A stretch of 64,000 nt of DNA. Source: Cheilinus undulatus. Its lineage: Eukaryota > Chordata > Actinopteri > Labriformes > Labridae. This document shows positions 35,213 through 46,631 of the stretch, piece by piece (the stretch's first letter is position 1; every line of letters starts with the position of its first letter). A program made the position numbers and the translations under genes. A model generated the notes under the pieces. The model did not search any database, was not told the origin of the DNA, and was given only the letters and a program-made list of their open reading frames with translations. The stretch covers positions 13,253,885 to 13,317,884 of the forward strand of contig NC_054866.1 of the NCBI RefSeq assembly GCF_018320785.1, written 5' to 3'.

Positions 35213-35393
35213 GGGCACAGGTGGCCGAGTGGTTAAAGCGCGCCACATGTATGCGGACAGCCTGGGTTCGAATCTGGCCTGACACCCTTTACTACATGTC
35301 TCTCCCCCGCTCTCGTCCCTGTTTCCAACTCTATTCTCTATCCTCTATCAAATAAAGACACAAAAATGCCCAAAATAAACCTTTAAAAAAATG
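35213..35393 (+). mobile_element. tRNA-derived SINE, copy 3 (best preserved, with exact target duplication)
   Basis: It starts GGGCACAGGTGGCCGAG. The A box TGGCCGAGTGG is at 35222-35232 and the B box GGTTCGAATCT at 35265-35275, both near the RNA polymerase III consensus, so the head derives from a Ser/Leu-like tRNA. A pyrimidine-rich body and the tail 'aaataaacctttaaaaaa' follow. An exact 11-bp duplication GATTCAAAGTG flanks it (35202-35212, 35394-35404). It is not a tRNA gene: the acceptor stem does not close and the SINE body follows directly. It is the youngest-looking of four copies. Confidence 0.9.
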
Positions 35394-35465
35394 GATTCAA
35401 AGTGAAAAAATAGGACAAAAAGCAAAGTTGTGTAAGAAGTGCCAAAAATGGTCAACGAAGACATT

Positions 35466-35580
35466 AGATTGATCAATCAATCTTTATTTGTATAGAGCCA
35501 GTTCATGACCAATGTTATCTTAAAACACTTTACAAAGAGGGAGGGTCTAGACCATACTTTCTGTTATATCATTTATACAG
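35466..35580. repeat. Dispersed teleost repeat, LINE 3'-end-like
   Basis: 'caatcaatctttatttgta' then 'cactttacaaagagg' and 'ggtctagacc' is a very common teleost interspersed text, usually the 3' part of retroelements. A related piece lies at 52322-52396 ('caatcaataactctttata', 'ggtctagac'). Confidence 0.6.
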
Positions 35581-38500
35581 ACCCTTCATTAATGATATTG
35601 ATGCTATTAATTAATGAAAAAAATGTATTTTTGTACTGAACTGTTTTTAAAAGGCTACTGTATGGGAATGATGTTAAGTTTCTTTAACACAACGACAATA
35701 AACCACCTATTCCCATTCCTCTTTAATCACTTTGAGCTCAGCATGAGGCAACATTCAGCAAAATTACAGTGGTAAGTAAAGACTTCCTCTTCCTGAGTAA
35801 AACTAGATTCATGTTGAGTCAACATCTGCATCATCTGCAGTTTGGGGTATAGAGAGAAAGGGGAAAAAGAGAAGACAAGAGGGAGGAGGGAGGGAAGAAA
35901 AAAGAAAACAAGCAGAGCAACAACAATAAGAGATGTATGGCTCTCCTGGATCTATATTAGGATAAGAAGAATTGGATGTAGGGGAAATGTCAGAGCAGGT
36001 TTATCAGTCTTGGGAGGATTTCTGATGTGATCAAACATCCAGTTCTCTGTCTTTGGTTAATCAGCTGTTTATAGTCTATGGTTAAACAGTTGCAGCTGAT
36101 CAGTGCCTTTAATGTAAATCAACCGCTCTAATAATGGGTCAGTTTTAGTGATGCACAATATCGGATTTTTTGCTGATACCTGATATTTACAAAATAAGCA
36201 CAGCTAATATCAGTACCTTTATTTAAATGTACTTCAGACCTAAAAAATCAGTCTTTAAATCACACATTTTAAAATTGGAGGATGAAAAAATTAAATTTCA
36301 GTCCTTAAAACACACTTTAAAGTACAAGGAATGATAATGAATAAAAAAAAGAATTTATCTGATGCAGGTCAGTTGGTCCAGCCTAAAAGTTTACTAACTT
36401 AAATGTTCACACGGCCGACATTTACAGCTGATATCAGCAGATTAGCCAGATATCAGCCAGAATATCAGTCGTAAATATTGGCAGAAATTTTCATATCTGC
36501 TGATACTGATATAATAGCGATAATATTCAAAGTTCCTAAGAAATTTCACCCACAGCTAGTTTAGGGTATCCAGTGAGCAGTTTTGGTGGTAAGGTGCAGA
36601 GAAGTGACCCGTTAGAGTACTTGAATCAATCTATTTTAGTTACTTTTTCATTAAAGTACCTGTTATTGACAGAAAATTGTCCTATTTTCTTTGCCAATTT
36701 GTCGTCGAATAATTAAATAGATAATGAAAACTTAAAAACAATGAAACATGCACAGTTTCTGTCTCTCTCCTTCTGGTTTGCTCAATGTTGCATGTCATTT
36801 GAGGATCAACATTTATGTTTCAGTCCGCATGTCACCAGCTTATCAAGCAAATGAGATGGCAGAAAGGACAGCGTTAAACTCCCCATTATGCTTAATTTCT
36901 AGTCAAAATAACACCCATTTAAATACAGTTTCAACTGAAAAAGTTGTCCTGGTATTGATGAGTGTTAATAATGGCAGATAAAAGAAAGCTGGATGAGACC
37001 GTTCAGTACAAAAATGCTACGTACACATGTATAGGACAAAATCACAAAATGAGAGGAGGCACTGCTCTACCCACAGTGGGAGTACAAATCGACACAAACC
37101 AAAGTTTTCTTACAGGAGCTTCAATGTTTTGTATTTCTTCCAATCATTACAGGATCATGCGGACTGTGGATGCTCCAGGCCACAGCATTGTGCCTCAGAG
37201 TCACATGAATATGTCCCTGTGCAGGTCTGCTGTTTGTGGGATTTGTAAACAATAACAAGATTCTGATTTTGGGTTGTTTTTCTGTTTTGTTGGAACCCTT
37301 TGTGACCTTGTAAAAACTCAGCTCAGTTCAGTGAGCAAATCTGCTTCAACCTTTAAAATGTCCACTGGGACTATTGATGTTTGTCCTGAAAGCTCATTCT
37401 GAGATTTAAGGGACATCATAAAAATGTCATATGATGTGAAACTTCAAAATGATGTTCATCAAATTTTGTTTCAGAGATTACTGATAGAAGTTAGAGAAGG
37501 TTATTAGAATTTCAGTGAACTATCACGTAGTTCACTTCTGTAGAAGAGACAACACTGACAGAGGGAAACAGGCACATTATTGTTGCTGTCACATGTTTCA
37601 TTCCCATGAAAGCTGAATCACCTCTGTCTGGTGGTCAATACAGAGGAAAAAATGGAAAAAAGTGTTCAGAGAAAGTCTAAATATACATGCCTACAGCATG
37701 CTAGTATGCTTTATTTTCTCAAACTCGCTGACCCATCGTAAAACAATTCTCTTTCAGTGAAAGTTCAATAAAGTCAAAGAGGTGGCGAGGTAATTTAACT
37801 CCATGGACACACCACACAAACACACGTAGTGCTGGGAAATTTATCAATTTCAATTACAATTTTAGCTTCCCACAATCATAAAAATGAGATAATCTAGATC
37901 AAATGATTGCTACGCCACATGATGTGCCATCTAGAGAGACGAGGGTAAATAACAGAACGGCAGCTAGTCAACAAAATGTATCATGACCTTAGTCATAAGG
38001 CAATGCAAAAGATGCTGCAGAATTTGTTATATGGTTGTAGGTACTCCTAAAGGCAATACGATAAATTTATTTAATCATTTGAAAGTCATACACACACACT
38101 GATACTGTAAAACCACTAAGTGATTATGCTAATATTTGTGTTCTCAATACTGATAGAGATTATCTTGGCAGGGATTTATTATTAACACCCTCTATTAACA
38201 CATCATTAACACAAAATAATGGGTTTCATAATACTGATGTCTGGTTCACAATGTTAATGGTAAGGTGGGACCTGTGGTGTAAAAGCAAAACTAAAAAAAA
38301 GCGATATTCAACCTCAAGTCCATTTAGCATATTATTATTTTGTGAAAGCCTGGCCACAAACCATACATCTAAGTTAATGTACTGTTAATGTAGGATGCCA
38401 TCTCTGTCAAGTATACGGTAAAACTTTTGAAATAAAATTGGCATGTGCATTAGCATGTGTTGCTAAAGCTAATTTAGCTATATTGGCTTACATAGTAATG

Positions 38501-38989
38501 TTAACAATGTAGTTAGCATAGATATATCAATAGTATTTATAATGATAAAAAATAAATATTATTATTTAATAATAGTAACTTGGGCTGCAAGCAGCACTGG
38601 AGGTCCCTCGCACCCCAGTCGGGGTGTGTTGCAATCACAGGTATGTATGTGGGAGTAGTTAGGTGTTAGCTAACCTGTGGAGTGTGCCACAGCAGACTCA
38701 AATTGCTAAAACCACCCCTGCACAGAAGGGCTCTCAACCACAACATTAGTAGGCTTGCTTTCAGTCTCAGTGGTAGCACTAAAATGTAACCAGGTAAACT
38801 CTATATGTTATTGAACACAGTGAGCGATAAATGACACTTCCTGTTACACATTTAGACCAATGACATTCTTAACCTAGGCCAAACCAGCACAGCCACATCC
38901 CTGCTACCACACTGGTGATAAATCGTCCCTCTGCTAGCTGGAAAATCCCAGTCCAAAGGTCAGACTACTGCAGTACATCTCAAGACAAT
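35581..38989. other. Intergenic DNA between the RING gene and sgpp2
   Basis: No gene supported. 36145-36545 carries a degenerate element with repeated 'gatatcag' words related to 1888-2200. 37830-37930 resembles the start of a hAT-like element. 38583-38640 ('ggctgcaagcagcactgg' with GTCCCTCGCACCCC) resembles a common teleost dispersed repeat. The short overlapping frames at 36962-37255 show no domain. Confidence 0.5.
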
Positions 38990-39149
38990 CAGGTCAGCCC
39001 ACCACAAGCCCCGCCCCTCTGCTCACACCTGTCACACAGCAGCCGCACCTGCCCGGCCACATTTCACCTTACTTTCTTGCAGCCGCTCAGAAACGCAGCT
39101 GCAGTCTTCTTCTTCTACTGCTTCTACACCTGTGTGTCTCCCAGCTGAC
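38990..39149 (+). promoter_or_regulatory. sgpp2: Probable sgpp2 promoter and 5' UTR
   Basis: GC content rises immediately ahead of the start codon. A GC box CCCCGCCCC lies at 39009-39017 and several pyrimidine-rich blocks follow. No TATA box is evident. Transcription start not determined. Confidence 0.45.
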
Positions 39150-39371
39150 ATGCTGGAGCTCCTGGAGTACCTGCATGATTCGGAGCTCGTGGCCCGTTTC
39201 CAGAGACGATGCGGACTCTTCCTGGTCGAAGGCACGAGTCACAACCGAGGTGGCACGCGCTCTGTGAGAGGAACCCATGCAGATAAACCACGTGAGCAGA
39301 TGGAGAGGAGATGGGACCACCAGGATAAGAATTCAAACTATACACTAAAGGAGAACGGATGTGCTGCTATT
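39150..39371 (+). CDS. sgpp2: sgpp2 exon 1 (start codon): sphingosine-1-phosphate phosphatase 2, N-terminus
   Basis: SGPP2 is an endoplasmic-reticulum membrane enzyme of the PAP2 lipid phosphatase group that dephosphorylates sphingosine-1-phosphate to sphingosine. This exon encodes 74 codons beginning MLELLEYLHDSELVARFQRR then CGLF, very close to the SGPP2 N-terminus (ARFQRRCGLF type) and unlike SGPP1. The rest is a poorly conserved hydrophilic stretch, as in mammals. Donor GTAAGTTT follows ATT in phase 0, matching the acceptor at 46236. The ATG at 39150 is chosen because it aligns with the family N-terminus. An in-frame upstream GTG at 39132 is not needed. Confidence 0.88.
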
Positions 39372-40071
39372 GTAAGTTTTACCTGGATACTACCTCTCAA
39401 TGATCGAGTGCAATGCGTTATTTAAATATACATTTGATTAAAAATAGAAAAAAAGTGTTGAAATGGGCGAGGATACATTTTTGCATTCAATTGATGCCAC
39501 CCACGAAGTTTGAGATTAATTCAAATAATAATACACATTTATTTCTGCTCTCTGACAAAAACCAGAACGGGATTTACTGACTAAAGAAATTCAAAGGAAT
39601 ATAAACATTTATTTAGGCTAAAGAGTATGCAAACTAACAATGACTGGCTTTTCTCGTTTGTCTGGGTGTCTCTGTCATTGCTAGATCCTCATCTGCACAA
39701 TGACTAGTGCAGAGGGATGTTTACATTCTTCTCTGTCTCCCTGTCCTTTGATAATAGGTTTATTTAGGCCAGTAAGGACACAGATGACCGAGATCAGGTT
39801 TATGATGCCTTCTTAATGTAGTTTCTGAAAGGAGATGTCAAGTGTGTGCATTGTTTATTTATTAATAGGCAAAAATTACATTAGTATAAATTATTTAGTC
39901 CCCTACTGCTGATGAAGAGCCAATAGAAGTAATGCTTTCCTCTGCTTGTACACCAGAAATAAACGGGACTCTTAAGGGAACTAAATTTGCAAGGGATGTC
40001 CAGATCAGTTTGCAGCTAGTCACCAATACCTATTATATTCAGGTAAATATTTATTAATGTTGTGTTTTGAT

Positions 40072-40235
40072 TAGGGCTGTCAACATTCATGCATTAATTG
40101 CAATGTTAGTGAGTAATTGCATTAATCACATGCTTTATTGTCCCTATTATTGTGATTAAGTCATCTGAACCTTGTCATCAAACATTTAGTTTTTACCATT
40201 CCCTTATTTTAATTTTCAATCCATAACAGCCTCCT
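40072..40235. mobile_element. TAGGGCTGTCA-family element, copy 3, one end only
   Basis: It starts TTAGGGCTGTCAACATTC and continues with 'gcattaattgcaatg' and 'catgctttattgtcc', matching the inverted right half of copy 1 (3293-3756). Its other end is missing. Confidence 0.5.
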
Positions 40236-40912
40236 TTTTTTCTGGTTCAGTTAATGTCATAAGCTTCAGTCTAGTTGCTTATTTTCTTTCAAAATAAAGG
40301 CTGGTCTTTATCCAAACAGGAAGGTAAATTTGAAGACCAAAATCTAAAAATTAGGGTTGTGTTGATCTGCATTTTTGGCCTCCGATCCTGAACCGTTTAT
40401 TTAATATTTAGTATTTACTGATTCCAAGTCCCGAGTCGATACTCATATTTGCTTGGATTAGAGTTTCAGTGACTTGTTTATAAAAATAAACGAAGTTAAC
40501 AGAATAACTTCTAGATGTTCCGAGCTTATTTCATTTAACTTAGTACAGCTAACATTGTTATAAAACACTTCAAATCAAATTACCACTCAGAATGGTGTAA
40601 AGGTTGTTTTAAATCATAATCAATAAAAAAAAATAAAGTTATACATTCCCTTGGTGCCGTTTTTGAATTAAACCAGATAAGAATCAAAAATCCACTTAAA
40701 GTGGTCCAAACAGCTGACAGACCTGAGCAGTGAGTTTAGATAACCTCACTTTTTTTTAACAGTGGTGTAAGTGGCTTCAACTGTCACAATAAAATTATTC
40801 AATAAATTAATTTAAAATGTCATTTAATCTAAAACATTAATGAGAACACATACTAAAATTACAGGAAAAAAATGAATATAAAATAAAAACCCCTCCTGTT
40901 ATCACAAGGATA

Positions 40913-41340
40913 CAGTGCCGTGAAAAGTATTTGCCCCCTTTCTGATTCCTGAGGTTTTTAAATCATGAGTTTACTGTGATTAACCACGGTCCTTGGAAAG
41001 CTGTGTTGAATTTCACTGGCCACACCCAGGCCTGATTACCAGCAGATGTGATGAATCAAGAAATCACTTAAATAGAAGCTGTCAGATGAAGTGAAGTAGG
41101 CTACAAGATCTCAAAAAGCATCATTCCACGATCCAAAGAAGTTCAAGAATGAATGAGAAACAAAGTAATTGAAATCTATCAGTTTGGAAAAGGTTTCAAA
41201 GCCATTTCCAAGGCTTTGGGACTCCAGAGGACCACGGTCAGAGCCATTATCCACAAATTGAGAAAACTGGGAACAGTGGTGAACCTTCCCAGGATTGGTC
41301 AGCCAATCAAAATGACTCCAACAGTGGTGAACACTGAAGA
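40913..41340 (+). mobile_element. Tc1-like transposon, 5' end and transposase N-terminus only
   Basis: The terminal text CAGTGCCGTGAAAAGTATTT after a TA dinucleotide is a Tc1/mariner end. From 41153 the plus strand reads IYQFGKGFKAISKALGL then RTTVRAIIHKLRKLGT, the N-terminal paired-like helix-turn-helix of Tc1 transposases, and stops at about 41344. The catalytic DDE domain and right end are absent. Confidence 0.85.
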
Positions 41341-42419
41341 CAGCTGAGCAGACATGAGCAGAACTGTAACATAGAGTGGAGCAATAGTCAATAAGGAAGC
41401 AAAACACACAATAATAAACATGAAGCATAAAGCTAACATTGACATCAGAAATATATGAGCAACTTTTTGATTTATGGCAACACAGCAGGTGTTTAATAGA
41501 GTGTACTATCAACCTCAGGTGAACTGACAAGGAAGGAAGCTAGACTAAAGCTAACAGCTATCCACATTTGCTTGTTTACTCTTAAACCCTCTGGTACCCC
41601 TTGAGCCTAAAATGTACATTTGTTGGTATTCTTTTAAAAATCTCTGCCCTCTTTCACAGTTAATATTATCATAGATCTTGTTTTTTGTTCAATTTTGCAC
41701 AATTTTCAAAATTCTGGCCCAGCCACAAAAATCAGCCCAATGTAAATAAAGTAAACCTCTTTTTTTGGTGTTAATATCCTTAGTGTGTGTAAAAAGTCCC
41801 CATTAAAACCCATGCAGCAACCATGCATTTTCTGGTGTATGGGCTTCATTTGAGAGTTGAGGCTTTACATTTGCCCCAGGACCATTTCTTTACCCTGTGA
41901 CGTTACTTTTACCATATATGGATGCGGGCAGGAAACACATGTTCTTTTCCACCAGATTTTCAGTTATACTGCCCTCTGCTCCCCTTCTCACTAACTCTCT
42001 GAGGTTGTGTTTATGTGCAGCTCAATCTGTGAGTCTGTGAGTGGGTGTATGTGAGTGTGTGTGTTCAAGTGGACATGCATTACATGACCTTATGCCTTTA
42101 TTTCTAAAAAAGCCAATTAGCACAAGTGGCACAGTTTTTCTTTCATCCCCATTCATGTGTAGTTTTAGTGCAAACATCCCACAAACCTGTAAAGAGCGCC
42201 ATACACACCGGTAGTACACAGCTTTGAGGTTCCTGAGCAGGGGACATTCCCCAGCATATGAAAGAGGAATGAACCTAAACAATCCCTGATTTTGTTTACA
42301 CACCTGCAGCTGCAGCGGGGTGTGAAGAGGGACAGTACATGAGACATGGTCATTCCTTACCTTGAATTCTAAGAGATGGAGCCAAGAGGAGGTCCAACAA
42401 GCCCTGGTTGATGATGGAG

Positions 42420-42985
42420 TCTGACTTAGACACCAAAAGTAAAACAATTTATAAATGTGTGATATTTCATAACAGGATTTTGAGGAGTGCATTTATGCAC
42501 GGTGGGTGATGACATGAGTATTTTAGACTATCTGACCTGACAAATAATGCATATTAACCATTGTTGCTACTAATCATTGACATATGCCAGGCTGCAGTAA
42601 TCAAAAAAGAATTAATCTGCTTTGCATGTAGTATACTGAAAAAAACTTTGTGTATTTTCCATCTAAAATGCAGTGACAACATGATCAAAACATGGCATTT
42701 AAAAGGGTTAAAAATGTAAAATGAATGAGACTTTCACATTTATGATTAGGGCTGACCTTAGTCAAGAAAAATCAAATTCAATAAAAGTTAAACAATTTAG
42801 AAATGTATCATTTTTCATAACATGATTTAATAAGAAAATAAGTAATCAATTTTCAATGTAGTATCTTGAAAAAATATATATATATTTTTTTTCTTTCATC
42901 AAAAAAATAGTTTGTTTACAGTACAAACATGGTATTTAAAGGGTTAAAAAAATATGACAACTATTGATTATTTGGTATTTTTGTC
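42420..42985. repeat. Direct duplication of a roughly 0.3-kb unit
   Basis: Two diverged copies share, in the same order, 'aaacaattta.aaatgt', 'tttcataaca.gattt', 'gtagtat', 'aacatgg.atttaaaagggttaaaaa'. The first runs about 42435-42720 and the second about 42785-42955. Low-complexity AT-rich sequence, non-coding. Confidence 0.55.
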
Positions 42986-43001
42986 AATGGCACAAGTTGA
43001 T

Positions 43002-43531
43002 AACCTTGCAAAGCAGATGGATACGCCTGTTTCCTTGTTTCTCACTGGCGAATCCATCTTGCAAAGCTCCCATCTGAACCGTTTGGGCCCGGTTAGAAAG
43101 TGACAGGACCAATCAGTATCGAGGGGCAGTACTTTCAGGTGCAGCAGAGTCGTGACGTAAACAAGCATCAGCAAGAGCTGGTGTAGTTATGGAGGAAGAG
43201 ATTAGCGTGGATGCTGCTAAAGCGTCAGTTTTATCAGAACTTGACAATATTTCTTTGTTAAAAGAAGAACACAGAACAGCAGTGAGTTGTTCTCTTTTCA
43301 AAAACAGCAAAAGTCAAGTACTTACATGTCTATTGTCGCCATGTTTCGCATTATACCTTAGTAGCTGCACAAACGCAGCTTGATAGCAGCTACGTCACGT
43401 GTTTTGTTGCTTTGATTGGCCCGTAGAGATGTGACAGAACATTCATCCAGTCACCCTCCGAGTTTTTTTCAAAGCCTCTGCCTTTTCTCAAACGTTTCCT
43501 ATTGAATCCTTCCCAGATGGATGTCAGCTTA
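43002..43531 (+). pseudogene. Dispersed repeat with RecQ-like helicase N-terminal exon, copy B (best preserved)
   Basis: From ATG 43189 the plus strand reads MEEEISVDAAKASVLSELDN then ISLLKEEHRTAV, resembling the first exon of transposon-linked RecQ-like helicases, before it runs into non-coding sequence where a donor-like GCAGTGAGT is found (about 43280). The block is bounded by identical 10-mers ACAAGTTGAT (42992-43001 and 43532-43541), probably a target duplication, so this is an inserted unit of about 530 bp, not an ancestral gene. Its left edge AACCTTGCAAAGCAGATGG is shared with copy C. A CGTGACGTAA motif lies just upstream. No helicase motif is present. Confidence 0.5.
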
Positions 43532-43611
43532 ACAAGTTGATGAAACTAGGAAAAAATAAAACAATGAATGATAAATTAATATGACTATTTTATTTACATT
43601 AATACTCCCCT

Positions 43612-44097
43612 GTGCATTTTAGACCCACTAGGAAGAAGATGTGTCAGCATTTTGTAGGGACACCAGAGGATGAAGTCATGTTTGACTGTGTGAGTTTTGA
43701 TGTTTCAGGAGTCGAGACCTGGCCACCACTGTGGTTGGTGAACAGAATCTGTTACTATGTGGTGTTCTGTGTTTATCCTCTCATTCTATACCACGCACTA
43801 TATAAACAAAACAGTGATTATTTTGAAGCATGTGTGGGGTCTCTCACATTGAAAAAAATCAGTCAAGATTTTAGAAATCTTGTGGAAGGCTTAACCAACT
43901 TAATAACTGTCAGGCATCAGAAGTGCTTCTCGTTTTTTTTGCTGGATGTCTGCAGGGTGTTTAAAAAGTCTTACATGTGCAGAACTTGTAAATTGGTACT
44001 CCTGGCTTTTGGCATAACTACTTTGAGGCCACTTCAGTGGAAAAAGCAGACCTTCGACAGGCTGCTACTTTATGGTATCAAACTGAGGCCTTTCTGA
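43612..44097 (+). other. Unidentified 161-codon open frame in sgpp2 intron 1
   Basis: An open frame much longer than expected by chance in AT-rich DNA. The first ATG inside it is at about 43639 and a weak acceptor-like TTTTAG is just ahead at 43618-43623. The product would be Cys-, Phe- and Lys-rich with one hydrophobic stretch (about residues 45-62, VNRICYYVVFCVYPLILY). I recognise no family. It starts 70 bp after the right edge of the RecQ-like insertion, so it may be part of a neighbouring transposon, an exon of a decayed gene, or chance. Confidence 0.3.
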
Positions 44098-45439
44098 TTA
44101 TAGTATTATCACAACATCTTCCTTATTTGCATAGTACAATAAAAATGCTACTGGAATTTTATTTTCTATATTTTCACAGTTTTATCTTACTGTCAGTACA
44201 AAGCACATCAGAACTGTGTGCTTTGTAGAAGTCAAACTCTCATGTAACAGATAAGGTTAAACATGTGATGGCTCCTAAAATGTATGATTTTGAAAAGGTA
44301 TTAAAAATTATTCCATTTAATGTCAGTTTTTCAGTATTAACCCTGCTTTGGTAACAGTTAGATGATTTGTTTTGTTTCTCTGAGAGGACTTTGTCTGAGA
44401 AAATAATCTTGATGATGTCATGGTGGTGTCATTGGGGTTATCTTGAGCCAGTACATGGACATGTCAGGCTGTTCTCAGATAGGCCCTCCCATACTTGCTC
44501 TCCTTTTGACGTGTAGCTGAATAATGCTCTGGTCATCAAGGAAAAGGATATGATTTTTTTTTTTTTTTTTGTAAGATATTGATTTCATTCAGATATTTCT
44601 AACAAGTCCCTGTAAACATAAAATACTTCACACTGGTGCCATTTTCAAGACTAGAAAAGCCAGAATTTAGTTGTGAATATATAGTGCCACCTTTTTCATT
44701 TTGATTATTATATGATACCGTGTTTTTTCTTACTTAGAGGTGTTTAAGCTTGTGCAAGTAGACTGAAAACTGATCTTCATGTGCGTCAATATGCAGATCA
44801 GTGAAAGCTCAATGAAGATATTTTCCTAGACAACTGTCTTCATCCTAGAACAGAAGTACCAGGGGAGAATTGGTATTTTGATGAAAGTGTTTTTGACTCC
44901 TCCGAGCTCGGTAAGAATATTTTCAGCTAATTCCTACAAAGGATGGCTCGAGTACTTAAGTGCTGACAGTGGTTGCCATTACTTCAGTAATGTTTCATTT
45001 GTCATGCACAGTTCACACACTATTTTAAGCAGCAATATTTCAACTGATTTAGAGAGACATGTGCTGGAACTCTCCTGATTTGACTAATTAAATATAAACG
45101 GTCAGACAAATGTAAAGATACATGGCATAGAAATAAATCCTTTACAGCCAGAATCTGGCTTGATTAGCACAGCAAGCTAGGCTACAGCATCAACAATGGC
45201 TTTACAGCAGCTACAGCAATTCTCAAGGGATGTGCAGGTCAAAGGGCTTCTCAGTTAATTGTTTAATAGTGGTTAGTGAACAGTCATGAGCGTTACTACC
45301 AAACTAGATTGGCATATAAACACCGTCAGGTTTTATTGCCTTTTTCTGCATTCAGGCAGACCCCCAAATTATGACCGTTCAGGACAAATATCTGTACCAT
45401 TACACCCCTAGCAGGATGTGCTTCTGGTGACATGACTGT

Positions 45440-45815
45440 GATGTGACTGTCATACTGATGTAACATCCCATCACAACTGAAAAATGATAGAAGCTTAGCA
45501 CAAGAAGTAAGGACATTTATAGATTATTTCTTTGTAGTATCAATGCTTCTTGACAATGCATTTTATACATTGAAAAGCCTGTTTATTTCCCTTTTTAATT
45601 GGTAAGGAAAGGATTTGGCAAATTTTTAATGGCCACGACCCACATGCTCAGCTCTGCTGCTCATCCCACAAATGCATGCTCCTCACAAAAGTGTTATTAT
45701 TTAAAAAGGAAAGAAACAGGCTTTTTAACAGTATAACATTTATTGCAAAGAAGCATTGTTACGACAAAGAAGTAATCTACCAAACACAAAGTTCCTTACT
45801 TTTGTGTTAGGTGTA
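45440..45815. mobile_element. Foldback-type repeat, copy A (about 110-bp arms)
   Basis: The left arm (about 45500-45605: 'aagtaaggacattta', 'tgcttcttgacaatgc', 'aaaagcctgtttatttccc') is inverted in the right arm (about 45705-45815: 'ggaaagaaacaggcttttt', 'aagaagcattgtta', 'aagttccttactt'). A loop of about 100 bp contains 'cacatgctcagctctgctgctcatccc'-type text. It is non-coding. A second, disrupted copy is at 50290-50970 with the loop sequence in opposite orientation. Confidence 0.65.
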
Positions 45816-45829
45816 TTTTTCAGCCTTAG

Positions 45830-46005
45830 TATTTGCCAATCCCATTCAAGCACATTCACTGTTGATGCAGCAATAGGAACAATTTTATGTTCAGTGTCAT
45901 GCCCAAAGACACTAAAAAGTGACTGCAGTGTTCCTGGAGTTAAACCCCCAACCTTCCTGCTGAGAGACGACTGATTGTACCACTGACCCACAGCTTCTCC
46001 TATTT
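45830..46005. repeat. Dispersed teleost repeat fragment (retroelement tail type)
   Basis: 'gtcatgcccaaagacac', 'gactgcagtg', 'taaacccccaacc', 'gagagacgac', 'ccactgacccacag' is a common teleost interspersed text, related to 59552-59835. It lies 230 bp before sgpp2 exon 2. Confidence 0.55.
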
Positions 46006-46235
46006 TGTGCAGCCCTTAGCTAAATACAGAAATCAGATTGACTGTGACCAGCTGGCTGGTATAAATATTAAATGTGGCCTGAAGAAGCTCCACAGAGGTC
46101 ACAGCGGGTCAGCCAGCATACAGCAAGGACTGACTGCAGTGTTTTGCTGATAGATGTGATCTTTGATGCCATTCCAGGAGCCACTTGTTCCAGAAGTAGA
46201 CATATTCAGTGTTTATCTGTGCTGATTATCTGCAG

Positions 46236-46397
46236 GGCTGCAGCCGGCCTGAGTACGAGGTGAGGAACTGGCTGCTGCACTACCTCTTCCTGTTGTCGGC
46301 AGGCCTGGGCCATGAGTTCTTCTACATCACCTGTCTGCCCTGCATACACTGGAGCCTGGACCCTTTCCTGTGCCGACGCCTCGTCAACATGTGGGCT
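46236..46397 (+). CDS. sgpp2: sgpp2 exon 2: first membrane segment
   Basis: The 162 nt are in phase 0 at both ends, with acceptor TTATCTGCAG and donor GTAAGTCA. It encodes GCSRPEYEVRNWLLHYLF then LLSAGLGHEFFYITCLPCIH and WSLDPFLCRRLVNMWA, matching the SGPP2 segment that begins with a short conserved linker and a first transmembrane helix and ends at the conserved DP-L-RRL motif. The last codon joins the first codon of exon 3 to give the ...MWA-VVMYVGQ continuation seen in the family. Confidence 0.93.
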
Positions 46398-46422
46398 GTA
46401 AGTCACACCTAGAGAGAAAGTG

Positions 46423-46631
46423 CACTTACCGACCACTTCATTAGGTACACCTGTACAACAGCTTCTTAATGTCAATATCTAATCAGCCAATCGCATGGCA
46501 GCAAAGCATCAACGTCTGTAGACTTGATCAAGACCTATGCTGAAGTTCAAACCGAGCATCTGAATGGGAAATAAAGTGGCTCTAAGTGGCTTAAAATTTG
46601 ACGTGGTATACCTAATGAAGCGGCCAGTGTG
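46423..46631. mobile_element. Miniature Tc1-like element, 26 bp past sgpp2 exon 2
   Basis: The ends ACCACTTCATTAGGTACACC and GGTATACCTAATGAAGCGGC are inverted repeats of a well-known teleost Tc1-type transposon. Only about 209 bp remain, including the family text 'ctaatcagccaatcgcatgg' and 'gttcaaaccgagcatctgaa', so most of the transposase is deleted. A solo end of the same family is at 23355-23470. Confidence 0.8.

Larger units (their letters stand above)
39372..46235 (+). other. sgpp2: sgpp2 intron 1 (6,864 bp)
   Basis: Bounded by GTAAGTTT and TTATCTGCAG. It contains transposon remnants listed separately (40072, 40913, 42420, 43002, 45440, 45830) and an unidentified open frame at 43612-44097. 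Remaining parts are AT-rich with nothing recognised, including 39430-40060, 41345-42415 and 44230-45430. The end of a further repeat ('attacacccctag') is visible near 45398. Confidence 0.8.

Noticed and set aside
35213..35290. Possible tRNA-Ser/Leu gene
   Set aside because: A and B boxes are good, but the acceptor stem does not pair, SINE body follows at once, and an 11-bp target duplication flanks the whole unit.
41111..41530. 139-codon minus-strand frame
   Set aside because: Antisense of the Tc1-like transposase N-terminus and its flank.
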